Origin: Exophiala sp. HKRS030
Taxonomy: Eukaryota > Ascomycota > Eurotiomycetes > Chaetothyriales > Herpotrichiellaceae
DNA: 64,000 nt
Assembly (NCBI GenBank): GCA_023897205.1
Contig: JAHWDD010000006.1
Span: 1,612,001-1,676,000 of the forward strand
Direction of reading: 5' to 3'
A program made the position numbers and the translations under genes. Under the pieces are notes generated by a model that worked only from the letters and a program-made list of their open reading frames with translations, had not been told where the DNA came from and ran no database searches. Positions 1 to 8,987 of this stretch are shown piece by piece. Position 1 is the stretch's first letter. Every line of letters begins with the position of its first letter.

Positions 1-1024
1 GTCAAATCCATTCAAGTTCCCTCTTCAGAATGGCTTCCCAAACATCCAGAACCCCTCAGCAGCTTTGACGCAGATTGAGCAACAAGCCCACGGTCTCCTC
101 CCCAATGGCCCTCCTCCTCCATCTGCCCCCGCAGCCGATGATCTCACCTCTCTGAGGTTGATCGCCTTCAACGAAATCTTCGAGGTGGCCTACTTCACGG
201 AGCTTCTATCCAATGTCACCAATAACGTTGTCGGTTACCAGTTCCAAGATGCGAACCTTCGAGAGACCATCATCGAAGCACTCACGGCCATCGTCGCACA
301 GGAAGAGCTTCACGCGCTGAACGCCAACGGTGCTCTCGCTCACTTCAACGCCGGCCCGATCCAACCTTGCTTGTACAATGCGCCCGTGGACAACTTCCAA
401 GACGCTATCGCACTGGCGTCCACCTTCACCGATGTTGTTCTCGGAACCCTGGGTGACGTGCAGGTCCACTTTGGCCAGAACGGCGACGCTGGTCTGATTC
501 GCGGTGTCGCCGCCGTCATCGGCCAGGAAGGAGAGCAGAACGGCTTCTACCGTGAAATCCTCGGCGAACTCCCCAGCCAGGCACCTTTCCTGACTGCCTC
601 CGCGCGAGAATTCGCCTTTTCCGCCCTCAACCAGAACTTTGTCGTCCCGGGCTCCTGCCCCAACTCCAACACCATCGCCTTGCCGATCTTTGGCGCCCTG
701 ACCCTCGAGACTCCCAAGGTGCAAGCTCAGGACCAGCAGTTGCAATTCTCCTTCCAGGCGACCGGCCAGTACAGCCAGTACGCGAGCGGTCAAGGATTGA
801 GCTTGGTCTACATCAACCAGCAGAACGTGCCTGTCGTCGTGCCTATCCAGGGAGCCCAGAACGACGGTGGCAAGGTGACATTCTCGGCCAACTTCCCGTT
901 CTCGGAGAACTTGATGTTCGGTTTGACGATTGCGGCCGTCACTTCCAACGCCGGTCCGTTCGCCGACGTCGATGCTGTGGCAAAGGCCGCGTTGTTCGGT
1001 CCTGCTTTGATTGAAGTTCAGTAG
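1..1024 (+). CDS. Rds1-like ferritin-fold protein (5' partial)
   Basis: The reading frame is open from base 2 to the TAG at 1022-1024, so the window begins inside this gene; no true ATG lies in frame at its left end. The visible 340 or so residues start with a proline-rich stretch ending LLPNGPPPPSAP and then a helical ferritin-like domain with an EELHAL motif, followed by a beta-rich C-terminal part. This matches the fungal stress-response/late sexual development family (Rds1, LsdA; Pfam Ferritin_2). Members are usually secreted or wall-associated and respond to starvation or sexual development; metal binding is not demonstrated. The N-terminal signal peptide expected for the family would lie upstream of the window. 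The family call is fairly secure; the biochemical role is unknown. Confidence 0.82.
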   Translation, partial: SNPFKFPLQNGFPNIQNPSAALTQIEQQAHGLLPNGPPPPSAPAADDLTSLRLIAFNEIFEVAYFTELLSNVTNNVVGYQFQDANLRETIIEALTAIVAQEELHALNANGALAHFNAGPIQPCLYNAPVDNFQDAIALASTFTDVVLGTLGDVQVHFGQNGDAGLIRGVAAVIGQEGEQNGFYREILGELPSQAPFLTASAREFAFSALNQNFVVPGSCPNSNTIALPIFGALTLETPKVQAQDQQLQFSFQATGQYSQYASGQGLSLVYINQQNVPVVVPIQGAQNDGGKVTFSANFPFSENLMFGLTIAAVTSNAGPFADVDAVAKAALFGPALIEVQ

Positions 1025-2325
1025 AGAAGAAAACAGTCCATGATTTTAATGTGTGCATGGTTCATCGGAGTTCTATCGAGTCATTCAAGAAAAAATAGTC
1101 TAGTAAATTGATAGTTAATCCAAAGAAATTTCCTTAGCTTCAAACCATTGTCGATTCAATTAATTTGTTTGTCACGCCTTGAAGGTCCGTACGCAACCGT
1201 GCGATTTGTTCGGGCACTGATCGTTGTGAAATCATATGGAGTAGCTTCGGCCTCCGAGTTTTCCAGGCCTACAGTGAAGTCAAGCCCGCTAAAGTGACAT
1301 GGGTTCGAGTATGGCCTCGACCGGCATCGGTAGCGTGTACATGGGTGTTCGTGCTAACAACAGATGAGACGAGTCGAGCCGTATCACCGAGGTCTCTGCC
1401 AGGAACACCCTTGTTCTCATATGTCTCTCTCGAACACCAAGCACACGTCAACTCAACATTGACTTCTTAACAAGAATGAACAACCTGGATGGACACGTGA
1501 ACTTCCGCCAACGAAGGACTGTACAACATCTCCCCAGCTTTGTTTGTCGCACTGTTCGGTGATTCAAGAACACTGCTGCCAGAGTATACCCACCTTCTCA
1601 CATCGCACATTTATAGACCTTGTTTGGCAAACGCATTCAGAGGTCAAATACCCATGCAAAATGAGTGAACGTCCGATCACGGAGACGAAAGCGATCGCGA
1701 CTCGGACCGAGTTGGGGGATTTCATTGCAATGTTTGATGAAGCTGAACCGTGGAGACGACAAAATCTTGGTGAAAATCACGTCACATCTGCCGTTTCCGA
1801 TCTTGTTCAGCTGCAGGGAGGGAAATTGATCATCAGCAAACACCAACACCAACGGCTGTCACGGTCCAATGTTCTGCAAATCTGCATCACATGTTTTGCA
1901 TTGTATGTGTGATGGTTTTATTGAAGGTGGAGCTTTTCTTCTTCGGCGCCATCCGGATCTTCTGCAACGTACTGTACATGGAGTGAAGATCTCCAGTTAC
2001 CAAAAGTTAAGTACGTCGTACGATTACCCATTTTACGGATATCGTGGCCGGCAATGGTAAACGGCAGAAAAGTACATGGACCGTGAAAATGAGGTTTCAG
2101 ATTCCCTTGTCCCCGTGCAAACCATCAGTTTACCTAGCTGAGTGCACGAGGTATATACTCCCAGGCCTCAGCACTTGAAGGCTGTTTCCTTCTCTCTACC
2201 ATCATTTCTCTCTGTGTCTTTCGAATTCATTCTCATCATCATCATCATCATCATCATCCCACATAATACAACTCAGTCAAAAGCCATCTGAGAACATCAA
2301 TAGAACAGAACAGACAAAAACAAAA
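1025..2325. other. Intergenic, no gene seen
   Basis: Short ORFs on both strands overlap each other and resemble no family. The right end looks like the promoter and leader of the phenolic acid decarboxylase: a TATA-like GTATATACTCC near 2151-2161 and a CT-rich leader. Confidence 0.55.
2233..2258 (+). repeat. (TCA)n microsatellite in a probable 5' UTR
   Basis: About 26 bp of uninterrupted TCA/ATC triplets lie roughly 70 bp upstream of the decarboxylase ATG, within its CT-rich leader. Confidence 0.9.
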
Positions 2326-2862
2326 ATGGCACCCTTGCCAGAATTCATCACCAATACTCCCCTCCACCCTTCATTCGACCGAGACATTCGAAACCTTCAT
2401 CTCATATATGATTACGATGCCGAGAATCCCGAAACCAAACGGCCCGAGAAATGGAGGTACGAGATGTGGTTCTTTTCTGATAACCGCATCGTCTATGCCA
2501 TCCACGGAGGTCCCATGAAGGGCCGCATCAATTATCAAACCTGTACCTACCAATGTATCCGGCCGGGTGAGCTGTGGCAGTGCAATTGGCTGGAAGAAAC
2601 GGGGACGATCGTGTCTCTGGTGTACGACATCAAGAACCAAAAGATCACGACCTTGATCGCCTTCAGCCAGGGCCACTGGGAGAACGCAGAGGCCGCACGG
2701 GGAGACAAGCGCAACTTCACCGACTTTGCTCGCTGGAGGAAGTTGGCGGAAATCGGCAAACAGACCGACCGTCTCATGCTGTCGGAGCAGGCCACCATAC
2801 TGGAGAACTTCAAGGGCGCCGGTGATCTTGTACCGATTGCCCCTGATGCCGTCACTTTGTGA
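2326..2862 (+). CDS. Phenolic acid decarboxylase (PAD/ferulate decarboxylase type)
   Basis: This single-exon gene of 178 aa belongs to the lipocalin-fold, cofactor-free phenolic acid decarboxylases, which convert hydroxycinnamic acids such as p-coumaric and ferulic acid to vinylphenols. Residues aligning with the bacterial active site are present: Y28 and Y30 (LIYDYD), Y45 (KWRYEMW), R67 (PMKGR) and E90 (NWLEETGT). The protein is slightly longer than bacterial PadC, with an extra N-terminal stretch of about 17 residues and a short C-terminal tail. The context ACAAAAATGG at the ATG is good. There is no signal peptide, so it is probably cytosolic and detoxifies plant phenolics. No neighbouring gene is obviously of the same pathway. 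The family is clear; exact substrate preference is inferred. Confidence 0.9.
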   Translation: MAPLPEFITNTPLHPSFDRDIRNLHLIYDYDAENPETKRPEKWRYEMWFFSDNRIVYAIHGGPMKGRINYQTCTYQCIRPGELWQCNWLEETGTIVSLVYDIKNQKITTLIAFSQGHWENAEAARGDKRNFTDFARWRKLAEIGKQTDRLMLSEQATILENFKGAGDLVPIAPDAVTL

Positions 2863-3646
2863 GAACTGCTCACCACGTTTATACGAGTTGTGCTAGGGTT
2901 GCTGGGCTGCATGTCATTTCTGACGGCACACAACAGGAGCATTTGACACTCTGTATGCGTACATTGACACGAACATTACCTTGGGTCTGAGCGAGGATGC
3001 GCACCGTGCGAACACGAGGGACATTGTATGAATTTTTTAGAGTGGAACTGCGTCATTTCTAGGGGTGGAAGGTTTGCCGGTTGTGCTCAGACCGAGCCAT
3101 TTTTGCATGTGTATCAACAGTATCAGAGTAGAATTACGAGTACTATGTAGAACAGTGCTCAATATATGATAGATTTCTCTTAGCTGTTCTTGCTTTCTGA
3201 CTACAGCAGTTCGTGGCAGTACACGCTCATACCAGTGTCAAGTCGTACTCGTATTCGCCAGACTTTCCCTGCTTGATTGCTTCCAGTCCGTTTTAATTGT
3301 TCGGACTGCGGGGAGAAGGCTTGTCATGTATTCGTCGTCTCAGCCTCTCTCAGCCTCATAAACCTATCATACTTCCTACCGTTTGTACAAGGACTACGGA
3401 TTCGTACGCAGATCGTACCTGGAGATCAACGATGGCCTTGCCTCCGGCCTTACGATCTTGCAATTGCACTCACCTCCATCCAACGACCAGGTGAACAAAA
3501 GGCCGTTTTGCAATTGCACATCTTTCTCCTGTGCCTTGTCCTCTTAGCCCTACCTCTAGGAGTTACTATATTGCTCCCTCTATTCGTCCCTCTAGTTTTG
3601 TTCTTGTACCGGCCAGATACAAAATAGAAGGAACAAAGAAACAAAC
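2863..3646. other. Intergenic, no gene seen
   Basis: This is the 3' region of the decarboxylase and the promoter of the Saf4-like gene. It contains a short TCGTAC/TCGTAT hexamer run near 3243 of the kind also seen at 32243-32278. No ORF here resembles a known protein. Confidence 0.5.
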
Positions 3647-4786
3647 ATGCAGGGCTTCAACATGGGACGTTACGTCCCTCCGGACCTCGAAGGCACCACG
3701 TCGTTCAACCAGGCGTCGGGCAAGGGCCACGCTCTGGGCCACCGGGCCCGCAAACTCAAGACCGAGGGGATCCTGACCGTCCGGTTCGAATGCCCCTTTG
3801 CGATCTGGTGCACGACGTGCGTCCCGGAACAGATCATCGGGCAAGGGGTGCGGTTCAACGCCGAGAAGAAAAAGGTGGGGGCGTACTACAGCACGCCGAT
3901 CTGGCAGTTCCGGTTCAAACATACAACGTGCGGCGGGTGGCTCGAGGTCCGCACCGACCCCAAGAACGCAGAGTACATCGTCACGGGGGGAGGGCGGAGA
4001 CGAGACACGGGAGGAGCGGACGACGTTGACAGGTTCGGACAGCTCCAGCAGAGCCGGGTGTCCGAGGAAGACAAGGCCAGGTTCGAAAAGGAAGGCGCGT
4101 TCGGGGCACTGGAGAAAAAGGTCGAGGACAAGTCTGCGTTCGTCGCACAGCAGGAACGCATCTCCGAGCTGCGTGAGGCGAGCGATCGAACGTGGAAGGA
4201 CCCTTACGCGCTCAACAGGAAACTCAGGGCGGATTTTAGAGTCGGACGACGCAAGAGACAGGCCGACGAGCGAACGGGGGAAGCCCTCAAAGACAAATTC
4301 GGTCTGGATTCCGACATGGAGGTCCTTGCCGAGACGCAAGAGGATGCGGATCGTGTCAAGTTTGTCGAGTTTGGGGACTGGACTGCGGCGGAGGCGTCGA
4401 GTTCGTCCAAACCTTTGTTCATGTCTACACATTCCCGGTACAACGGGGATTTACCATCGAGGCCGAAACACGTTCAGAGTGGTGGGGTTGGTGGTGGCAC
4501 TGGCCCCGGCAAAGGTGGTATGCTGGCGAAGCAAAAAGACAAGAAACAAATCTTGCAAGGTCAATTGGCCAACAATACGAGAATGGCGACGGATCCGTTT
4601 CTGCGTGAAACCGATGTCTGGCAACCTCGCGGGAAAAGGAAACGAGAAATTCGGGCTGATGGTGATGATGACCGAGAGGAAGATGCTGTCACCAGCGGCG
4701 AACCCGAACAGAAAAAAGTGACGAAAGTGACGAAAGGTATTGCCATTCTGGCGTTGGTTGGTTATGAATCTGATTCTGATGTCTGA
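3647..4786 (+). CDS. saf4: Saf4/CCDC130-type CWC16 family splicing factor
   Basis: A 379-aa intronless protein of the CWC16 (Yju2/CCDC94/CCDC130) family, whose members associate with the spliceosome. The N-terminal half carries the signature NMGRYVPPD, then RFECPFAIWCTTC, GVRFNAEKKKVGAYYSTPIW and VRTDPKN. The segment WKDPYALNRKLRADFR matches the second conserved block of CCDC130 rather than of CCDC94/Yju2, so the Saf4/CCDC130 branch is preferred. The zinc site is CxxC plus HxxC (FKHTTC), with His replacing the first Cys of the second pair. The C-terminal half is charged and low in complexity with a basic KRKRE patch, suggesting a nuclear location. The start is the first ATG; a second (NMGRY) follows five codons later. 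Confidence 0.88.
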   Translation: MQGFNMGRYVPPDLEGTTSFNQASGKGHALGHRARKLKTEGILTVRFECPFAIWCTTCVPEQIIGQGVRFNAEKKKVGAYYSTPIWQFRFKHTTCGGWLEVRTDPKNAEYIVTGGGRRRDTGGADDVDRFGQLQQSRVSEEDKARFEKEGAFGALEKKVEDKSAFVAQQERISELREASDRTWKDPYALNRKLRADFRVGRRKRQADERTGEALKDKFGLDSDMEVLAETQEDADRVKFVEFGDWTAAEASSSSKPLFMSTHSRYNGDLPSRPKHVQSGGVGGGTGPGKGGMLAKQKDKKQILQGQLANNTRMATDPFLRETDVWQPRGKRKREIRADGDDDREEDAVTSGEPEQKKVTKVTKGIAILALVGYESDSDV

Positions 4787-4901
4787 ATTAAGGCGAGAGT
4801 TATTGTTCTTTTTTTCTCGGACATTATCAAGATACCCCTACGTTACGGACCTGAAGTGTCTTGTTTAGCTATATACAGTATACCTGCTGGACTTTAGTTT
4901 C

Positions 4902-6603
4902 TCAAGACAAGAAGAAAGTCTTCATAGACCTCGGTTCAACTGTGACGTCCATCTTGCCTCCAACAACACCGATCTGTCCCACCATAGTCACATTATGTTC
5001 GTTGTCGGTCAGATACGCCGTTGCCATCGTAACGTTGATCCCGGCCAGGTCGATCGTCACGTCGTACGGGAAATGCGCCTCGTTGATGACGGGCACGGCG
5101 ACGGTACCGTTGACGTTGACGTAGGCGCTCACGTACAGGTTCTCGGCGCTGCTCGAGGCCTCGACCCTCACGGCACCGGGGCGGGCGAAGCGAAAGTAAG
5201 ATGCAAACGCCCACAGTCGAGCCGAGACGTAATAATGGTCGTACTCGAGTCGGACGAGGGCGTTGTCCCCCGTCGTGTTCTGGGCGCACCACCAGTGCGT
5301 GTAGCCCGAGGTGTCCGAGTTGACAAAGGCGTTGTGCATGTACAAGGCCCATTGGAAGCCCTCACTGTTGTGGGTAAGTAATCGTGTCAGTGTGTAGGTC
5401 TGGTTGGGGGAGGGTCGGTTTGTTTGACTTGCTCGAGGGACAGAAACGGGAGAAGAGTCATCAACTCAAAAAGGCAAAAGCCAGGTACTTACGCAAGTTG
5501 TCCTGTCACGTCCCAGTACGAGTTCCAATTGCCGGTGCCCTGCATTGTCATCAGCGATTTGCCATCCCGATGGAATTAGAAGGGTCGAGGAAAGAAAAAA
5601 GAAACCATACATCTGCCCATTCGGTCATCAAGTTCGGTTTACCACCAGAATTAAACGGTCGTTCTGGATTGCTTTGGTAATTGTGCCATGTCTAGGTAAA
5701 TTTTGGTCAGTCCCGGTGGAGACATGTAGTGCGTTTTTCAAACGGTTTACTACTCACGGCGATATCAAAGAACTCGGACCCTCCAGCTTGTTCGAGCTCG
5801 TACAAAATATTCCTCTCCTGTCTGGCTCCTGTGGCGTCGCAACATGCGATACTGATGTTGGGGAAGGCAGCTTTCGCCGTCGGGTAGAGAACCTCCAGGA
5901 AATCCTTTGCCTGGTATCCGTCTGATTCCATGCTCGCGTACGTCACGGGGTTGAAGTCCGGTTCGTTGTAGGCGCCCAGTAAAGAAACTTCGATCCCCTC
6001 CTGTTCGTAGTACTTGACGTACTGGACGAGGTAATCGGCGTAGGCTTGTCTCCAATCCGCCGAGCAATTGCTGGCTCCGCGGACACCACAGATGAACCCA
6101 CCGTCGTCCTCGGTCCCGACCGACTTCATGCACCCGGGAGCGGACCAGGCGTCGGCGTAAACAAACACGTTCGGGTTGTACTTGAGCGCCGTCTGGGTGA
6201 GTTGTAGTTGGCACGTGTCGTTGCCGTCCCAGACGTAGTTGAACGGCCCTTCTGGTGTGGGCGGGCAGACTGGTAAAATGGACGAAACGTCACCAGCCAC
6301 AGTCCCTGGCGTCGAACCAATATCGTTGCGGACGATGGACAAACCTCCGATGTTCTCGTCGAAGAGGATTCGAGTGACGAGGTCCTGGTTGGACGGCGAC
6401 AGACCGACAGACCCAAACTGTTGACAGGCGATGCCAAACGCTCCAGAGCAACCACCTCCTATCATGGTCTGGTACGTTTGAAGTGCATTGACCGATATGG
6501 AAGCCGAGGAGGTCATGTTAGGCGAGTAGCTCCATGCTGAGCAGGTGGTGGCCGCAAAGGCGGCGGTAACGACGACCACGACGACGTTGGTGAAGCTCTT
6601 CAT
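4902..6603 (-). CDS. Secreted GH30 family glycoside hydrolase
   Basis: Four exons on the minus strand: 6603-5758, 5691-5611, 5539-5493 and 5364-4902, with GT-AG introns, giving 478 aa. The start chosen (6603) puts a signal peptide (MKSFTNVVVVVV...CSA) at the N-terminus; an upstream in-frame ATG at 6645 would bury it. The (beta/alpha)8 domain shows the acid/base glutamate in GAYNEPDFNP (E214) and the nucleophile in LMTEWAD (E306), followed by the beta-sandwich typical of GH30. The motif AWSAPGCMK is usual in fungal GH30 enzymes acting on xylan or beta-1,6-linked glucan/galactan; subfamily 7 (xylanase-like) is my best guess, not proven. Several N-glycosylation sequons fit secretion. It is flanked by unrelated housekeeping genes, so it appears to be a stand-alone CAZyme. 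Confidence 0.88.
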
Positions 6604-7232
6604 GATCAAGATTGGGGTATTACTCTGACTGAAGTAGTTGACCACAAGCCTTGGTCAAGCATTTTTCGTGAATGCAGGTACCGGACATATATAGGTAGGG
6701 TAAGTATATACCTACCTACCTAGTTACTCACCCACGAATCCATGTCCCCACGTTTGATGTGGTCCTCCGCAATCCACGCAATAACATTTTAACCACCGGT
6801 AACCATTTTATCCATCAACATTTATCCAGCGGCCATTCTCCGTCAATGATGTATCGCTTCCCACCCAGTCCAATCGGGAAGGTACTTTGCTCTAGTTGTT
6901 CCCAGAGTAGTGTTTGGCTTCTGGTACGGCAACGTGACCGGTCGCAAATCGTTGCATTTCAATAGCAATAGGAAAAGGTAGCCTACCAATTTATCCGGGG
7001 AGTGGACACTGTATCTTTGGCGGACGTTCACATTTTGCTGTTGCCAGCTGCTCTCGATATTGAGTTTCGAGCTTGTCAAGGCCTGCGGTATACTTGCAGT
7101 CCCAGCCGTGTATACGTGGACTGCGCAGCACACCCGCTGCCGATGCAAAGCATAACATGATGCAAGACCGCCTTGATACTAGGATCCACGAGGTGACCTG
7201 TTATTCAATGGTCTCCATTTGTGGCTTCAATC
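6604..7232. other. Intergenic, no gene seen
   Basis: This contains the GH30 promoter, with TATA-like ATATATAGG at 6688-6696 and a run of CCTACCTACCTA at 6709-6722, and the 3' region of rrd1. Small ORFs here look random. Confidence 0.5.
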
Positions 7233-8618
7233 TCAATCGGTACTATCTTGCTTTCTTCGCTCTTCAGATGATGCCAGAGTCCTTCTGCCGCCAGTGACCA
7301 ATTCATTGAGAGGCGGCATTGGCTTGCGCTGACTCGGTGTAAAACCACTGCGTGGCACTGTTGGAGGAGGACCACGACTTGCCCACGGTGCTTGGGTGAC
7401 ACCGTTCACGAACCCGAGCGGTGCCTTTGTCGCACTACCAGCCCAAGGTGCAGCTGTGCCACTACCCGGGGAAGGTCCAGCAGGTCTCATCGTGCTTGGA
7501 GCATGGGTGTCCGTAGGGTTGCGAAGAGGTTGGCTCGCGGCGTGTGTTGACACTGCCGGAGGTCGGGCTTCCGGATCCTGTTCCCACCTAAGAAGGGAGC
7601 CGAATGGAAAATGCTGGACAACAGGAAATTTTGACAAGACTTCTGCGTTATACATCTTGAGCATGCCTTTGTTGATCTTTCCCCAGCCATCCTTGATACC
7701 TGAGATGTCGAACAACATTGGGCTGTGCTCCCAGAAAGGACCCTTCTTGACTTCGTAAATGAAAGCAATCGCGGAAAAGTACATGTTTTTGTCTTTCTCT
7801 TTGTCGACTAGGTTCTGTTTCGTCACGGAAGATGCTTCTGGTGCATCAGGCAGAGAACCTTCAGGCGGAGTATCGTCAGTGTCTGAGACAGCAGGTGCTA
7901 ATTGAGCCGAGCCAAATATGTATGGGAGAAATGAATTGTCATCAAGTCCCCAAACACCATGTGATCCCGCAGGTTCGAGAGTATAGGTTTTGATGATCTT
8001 GCGAATAAGTTCAAGATAACCTTCGAAAACACCCAGCACAATTCTTCTCTCTTCGACACCAGGATCGGCTTGAGGGAAGAAACCGAGCTTCCAGAGACAG
8101 GCAAGAAACGCCAAAAAGCTGAGTTCATGTCCAGTACCGTAGTCTAGACGTTGAGGGCTACCAAAGCTGCCCAAGAGATATGGTCCAATCTCCGTGCGAG
8201 CTGACAATAGTGCAGGAGGCAAACAGTCCTGAAGCAAATTGTCTATCTGGTCTTCGACCAATTTGTACCACCTCCGGAAACTGACGTTACCAAATCTCCT
8301 TGGACCAGTATCAGGGGGGACTTGGTCGATCAGATCACTTAGTTTGGTCAACAGCGTGCGTAGGCGGATGATTGGTTCTGAATCCGTAACACCATCTGCG
8401 TTCAATGGCCAGGTTGTAGTCTTGACTGAGCCGTCTACTGTTTCTTTCCGCGGTATGACTGCACGGTTGAGTTGTAATATGAATGTCATGACATCCTTGT
8501 ATGCAAGGGAGGTGAGAAAGCTGGCCACATCGGATCCGTCGTGAATTCTCTTGGTAGGCGCTTCGAAGTGGTGATTGTGTATGCCTTGGAGTTTGGTTAG
8601 GGACGGATATGCCGCCAT
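7233..8618 (-). CDS. rrd1: PP2A phosphatase activator, PTPA family (Rrd1 type)
   Basis: A 461-aa intronless protein of the phosphotyrosyl phosphatase activator family, peptidyl-prolyl isomerases that activate PP2A-type phosphatases. The family core occupies about residues 15-360: [37 protein letters not shown] (the conserved DYGTGHE motif) and [20 protein letters not shown] are all intact. The last 90 residues are a Pro/Ser-rich tail with repeated APWA-type segments, which filamentous-fungal Rrd1 proteins carry and Rrd2 proteins lack; that is why Rrd1 is preferred. It is divergently transcribed from the nuclear protein at 8988 across a gap of about 370 bp. It is probably cytoplasmic and nuclear. 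Confidence 0.92.
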   Translation of the reverse strand: MAAYPSLTKLQGIHNHHFEAPTKRIHDGSDVASFLTSLAYKDVMTFILQLNRAVIPRKETVDGSVKTTTWPLNADGVTDSEPIIRLRTLLTKLSDLIDQVPPDTGPRRFGNVSFRRWYKLVEDQIDNLLQDCLPPALLSARTEIGPYLLGSFGSPQRLDYGTGHELSFLAFLACLWKLGFFPQADPGVEERRIVLGVFEGYLELIRKIIKTYTLEPAGSHGVWGLDDNSFLPYIFGSAQLAPAVSDTDDTPPEGSLPDAPEASSVTKQNLVDKEKDKNMYFSAIAFIYEVKKGPFWEHSPMLFDISGIKDGWGKINKGMLKMYNAEVLSKFPVVQHFPFGSLLRWEQDPEARPPAVSTHAASQPLRNPTDTHAPSTMRPAGPSPGSGTAAPWAGSATKAPLGFVNGVTQAPWASRGPPPTVPRSGFTPSQRKPMPPLNELVTGGRRTLASSEERRKQDSTD

Positions 8619-8987
8619 GATGAATCCAAGTTGCCAATAAACTCCCTCTGAATGATTACGGTAGTTGTACAGGATGAACTTCTTTGTTCAGAGGCTGATG
8701 TGCTGCTGTGGAATCGGCATGTCGCCAGATGCTCAACAATGAACTCGTGCGCTTGGACGATGACATAATAACTTGCGCCCGCCTGGAGAATTCCAAAGCA
8801 CCGTAAATTGTTTTCTCCCGGTGACACGAACCTCAGCAGAACTAAAATGCGGCCCGCGCCATTGTCACTTTCATGTACCCGGTAAACAAACGCACAGAAA
8901 TGTGTCTTGCCTTCTTCTGCCCTTTGGTTCCCCATCATTGTCTCAGAATCCTCGATATGTCACTGCGACAATAACACAGCATCCAAG
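8619..8987. other. Divergent promoter, rrd1 / unknown nuclear protein
   Basis: About 370 bp separate the two start codons. No ORF or repeat of note was seen. Confidence 0.5.

Noticed and set aside
1300..1340. GGTTCGAGT resembling a tRNA B box
   Set aside because: No cloverleaf could be folded around it and no A box at the right spacing.
1544..1912. 122-codon ORF upstream of the phenolic acid decarboxylase
   Set aside because: It overlaps an ORF on the other strand, has no recognisable motif and odd composition; likely chance.
4902..6603. Several long opposite-strand ORFs over the GH30, UTP7, ureG and GC-rich genes
   Set aside because: They are mirror-frame shadows of GC-biased coding sequence; compositions are Arg/Gly/Val-rich without motifs.
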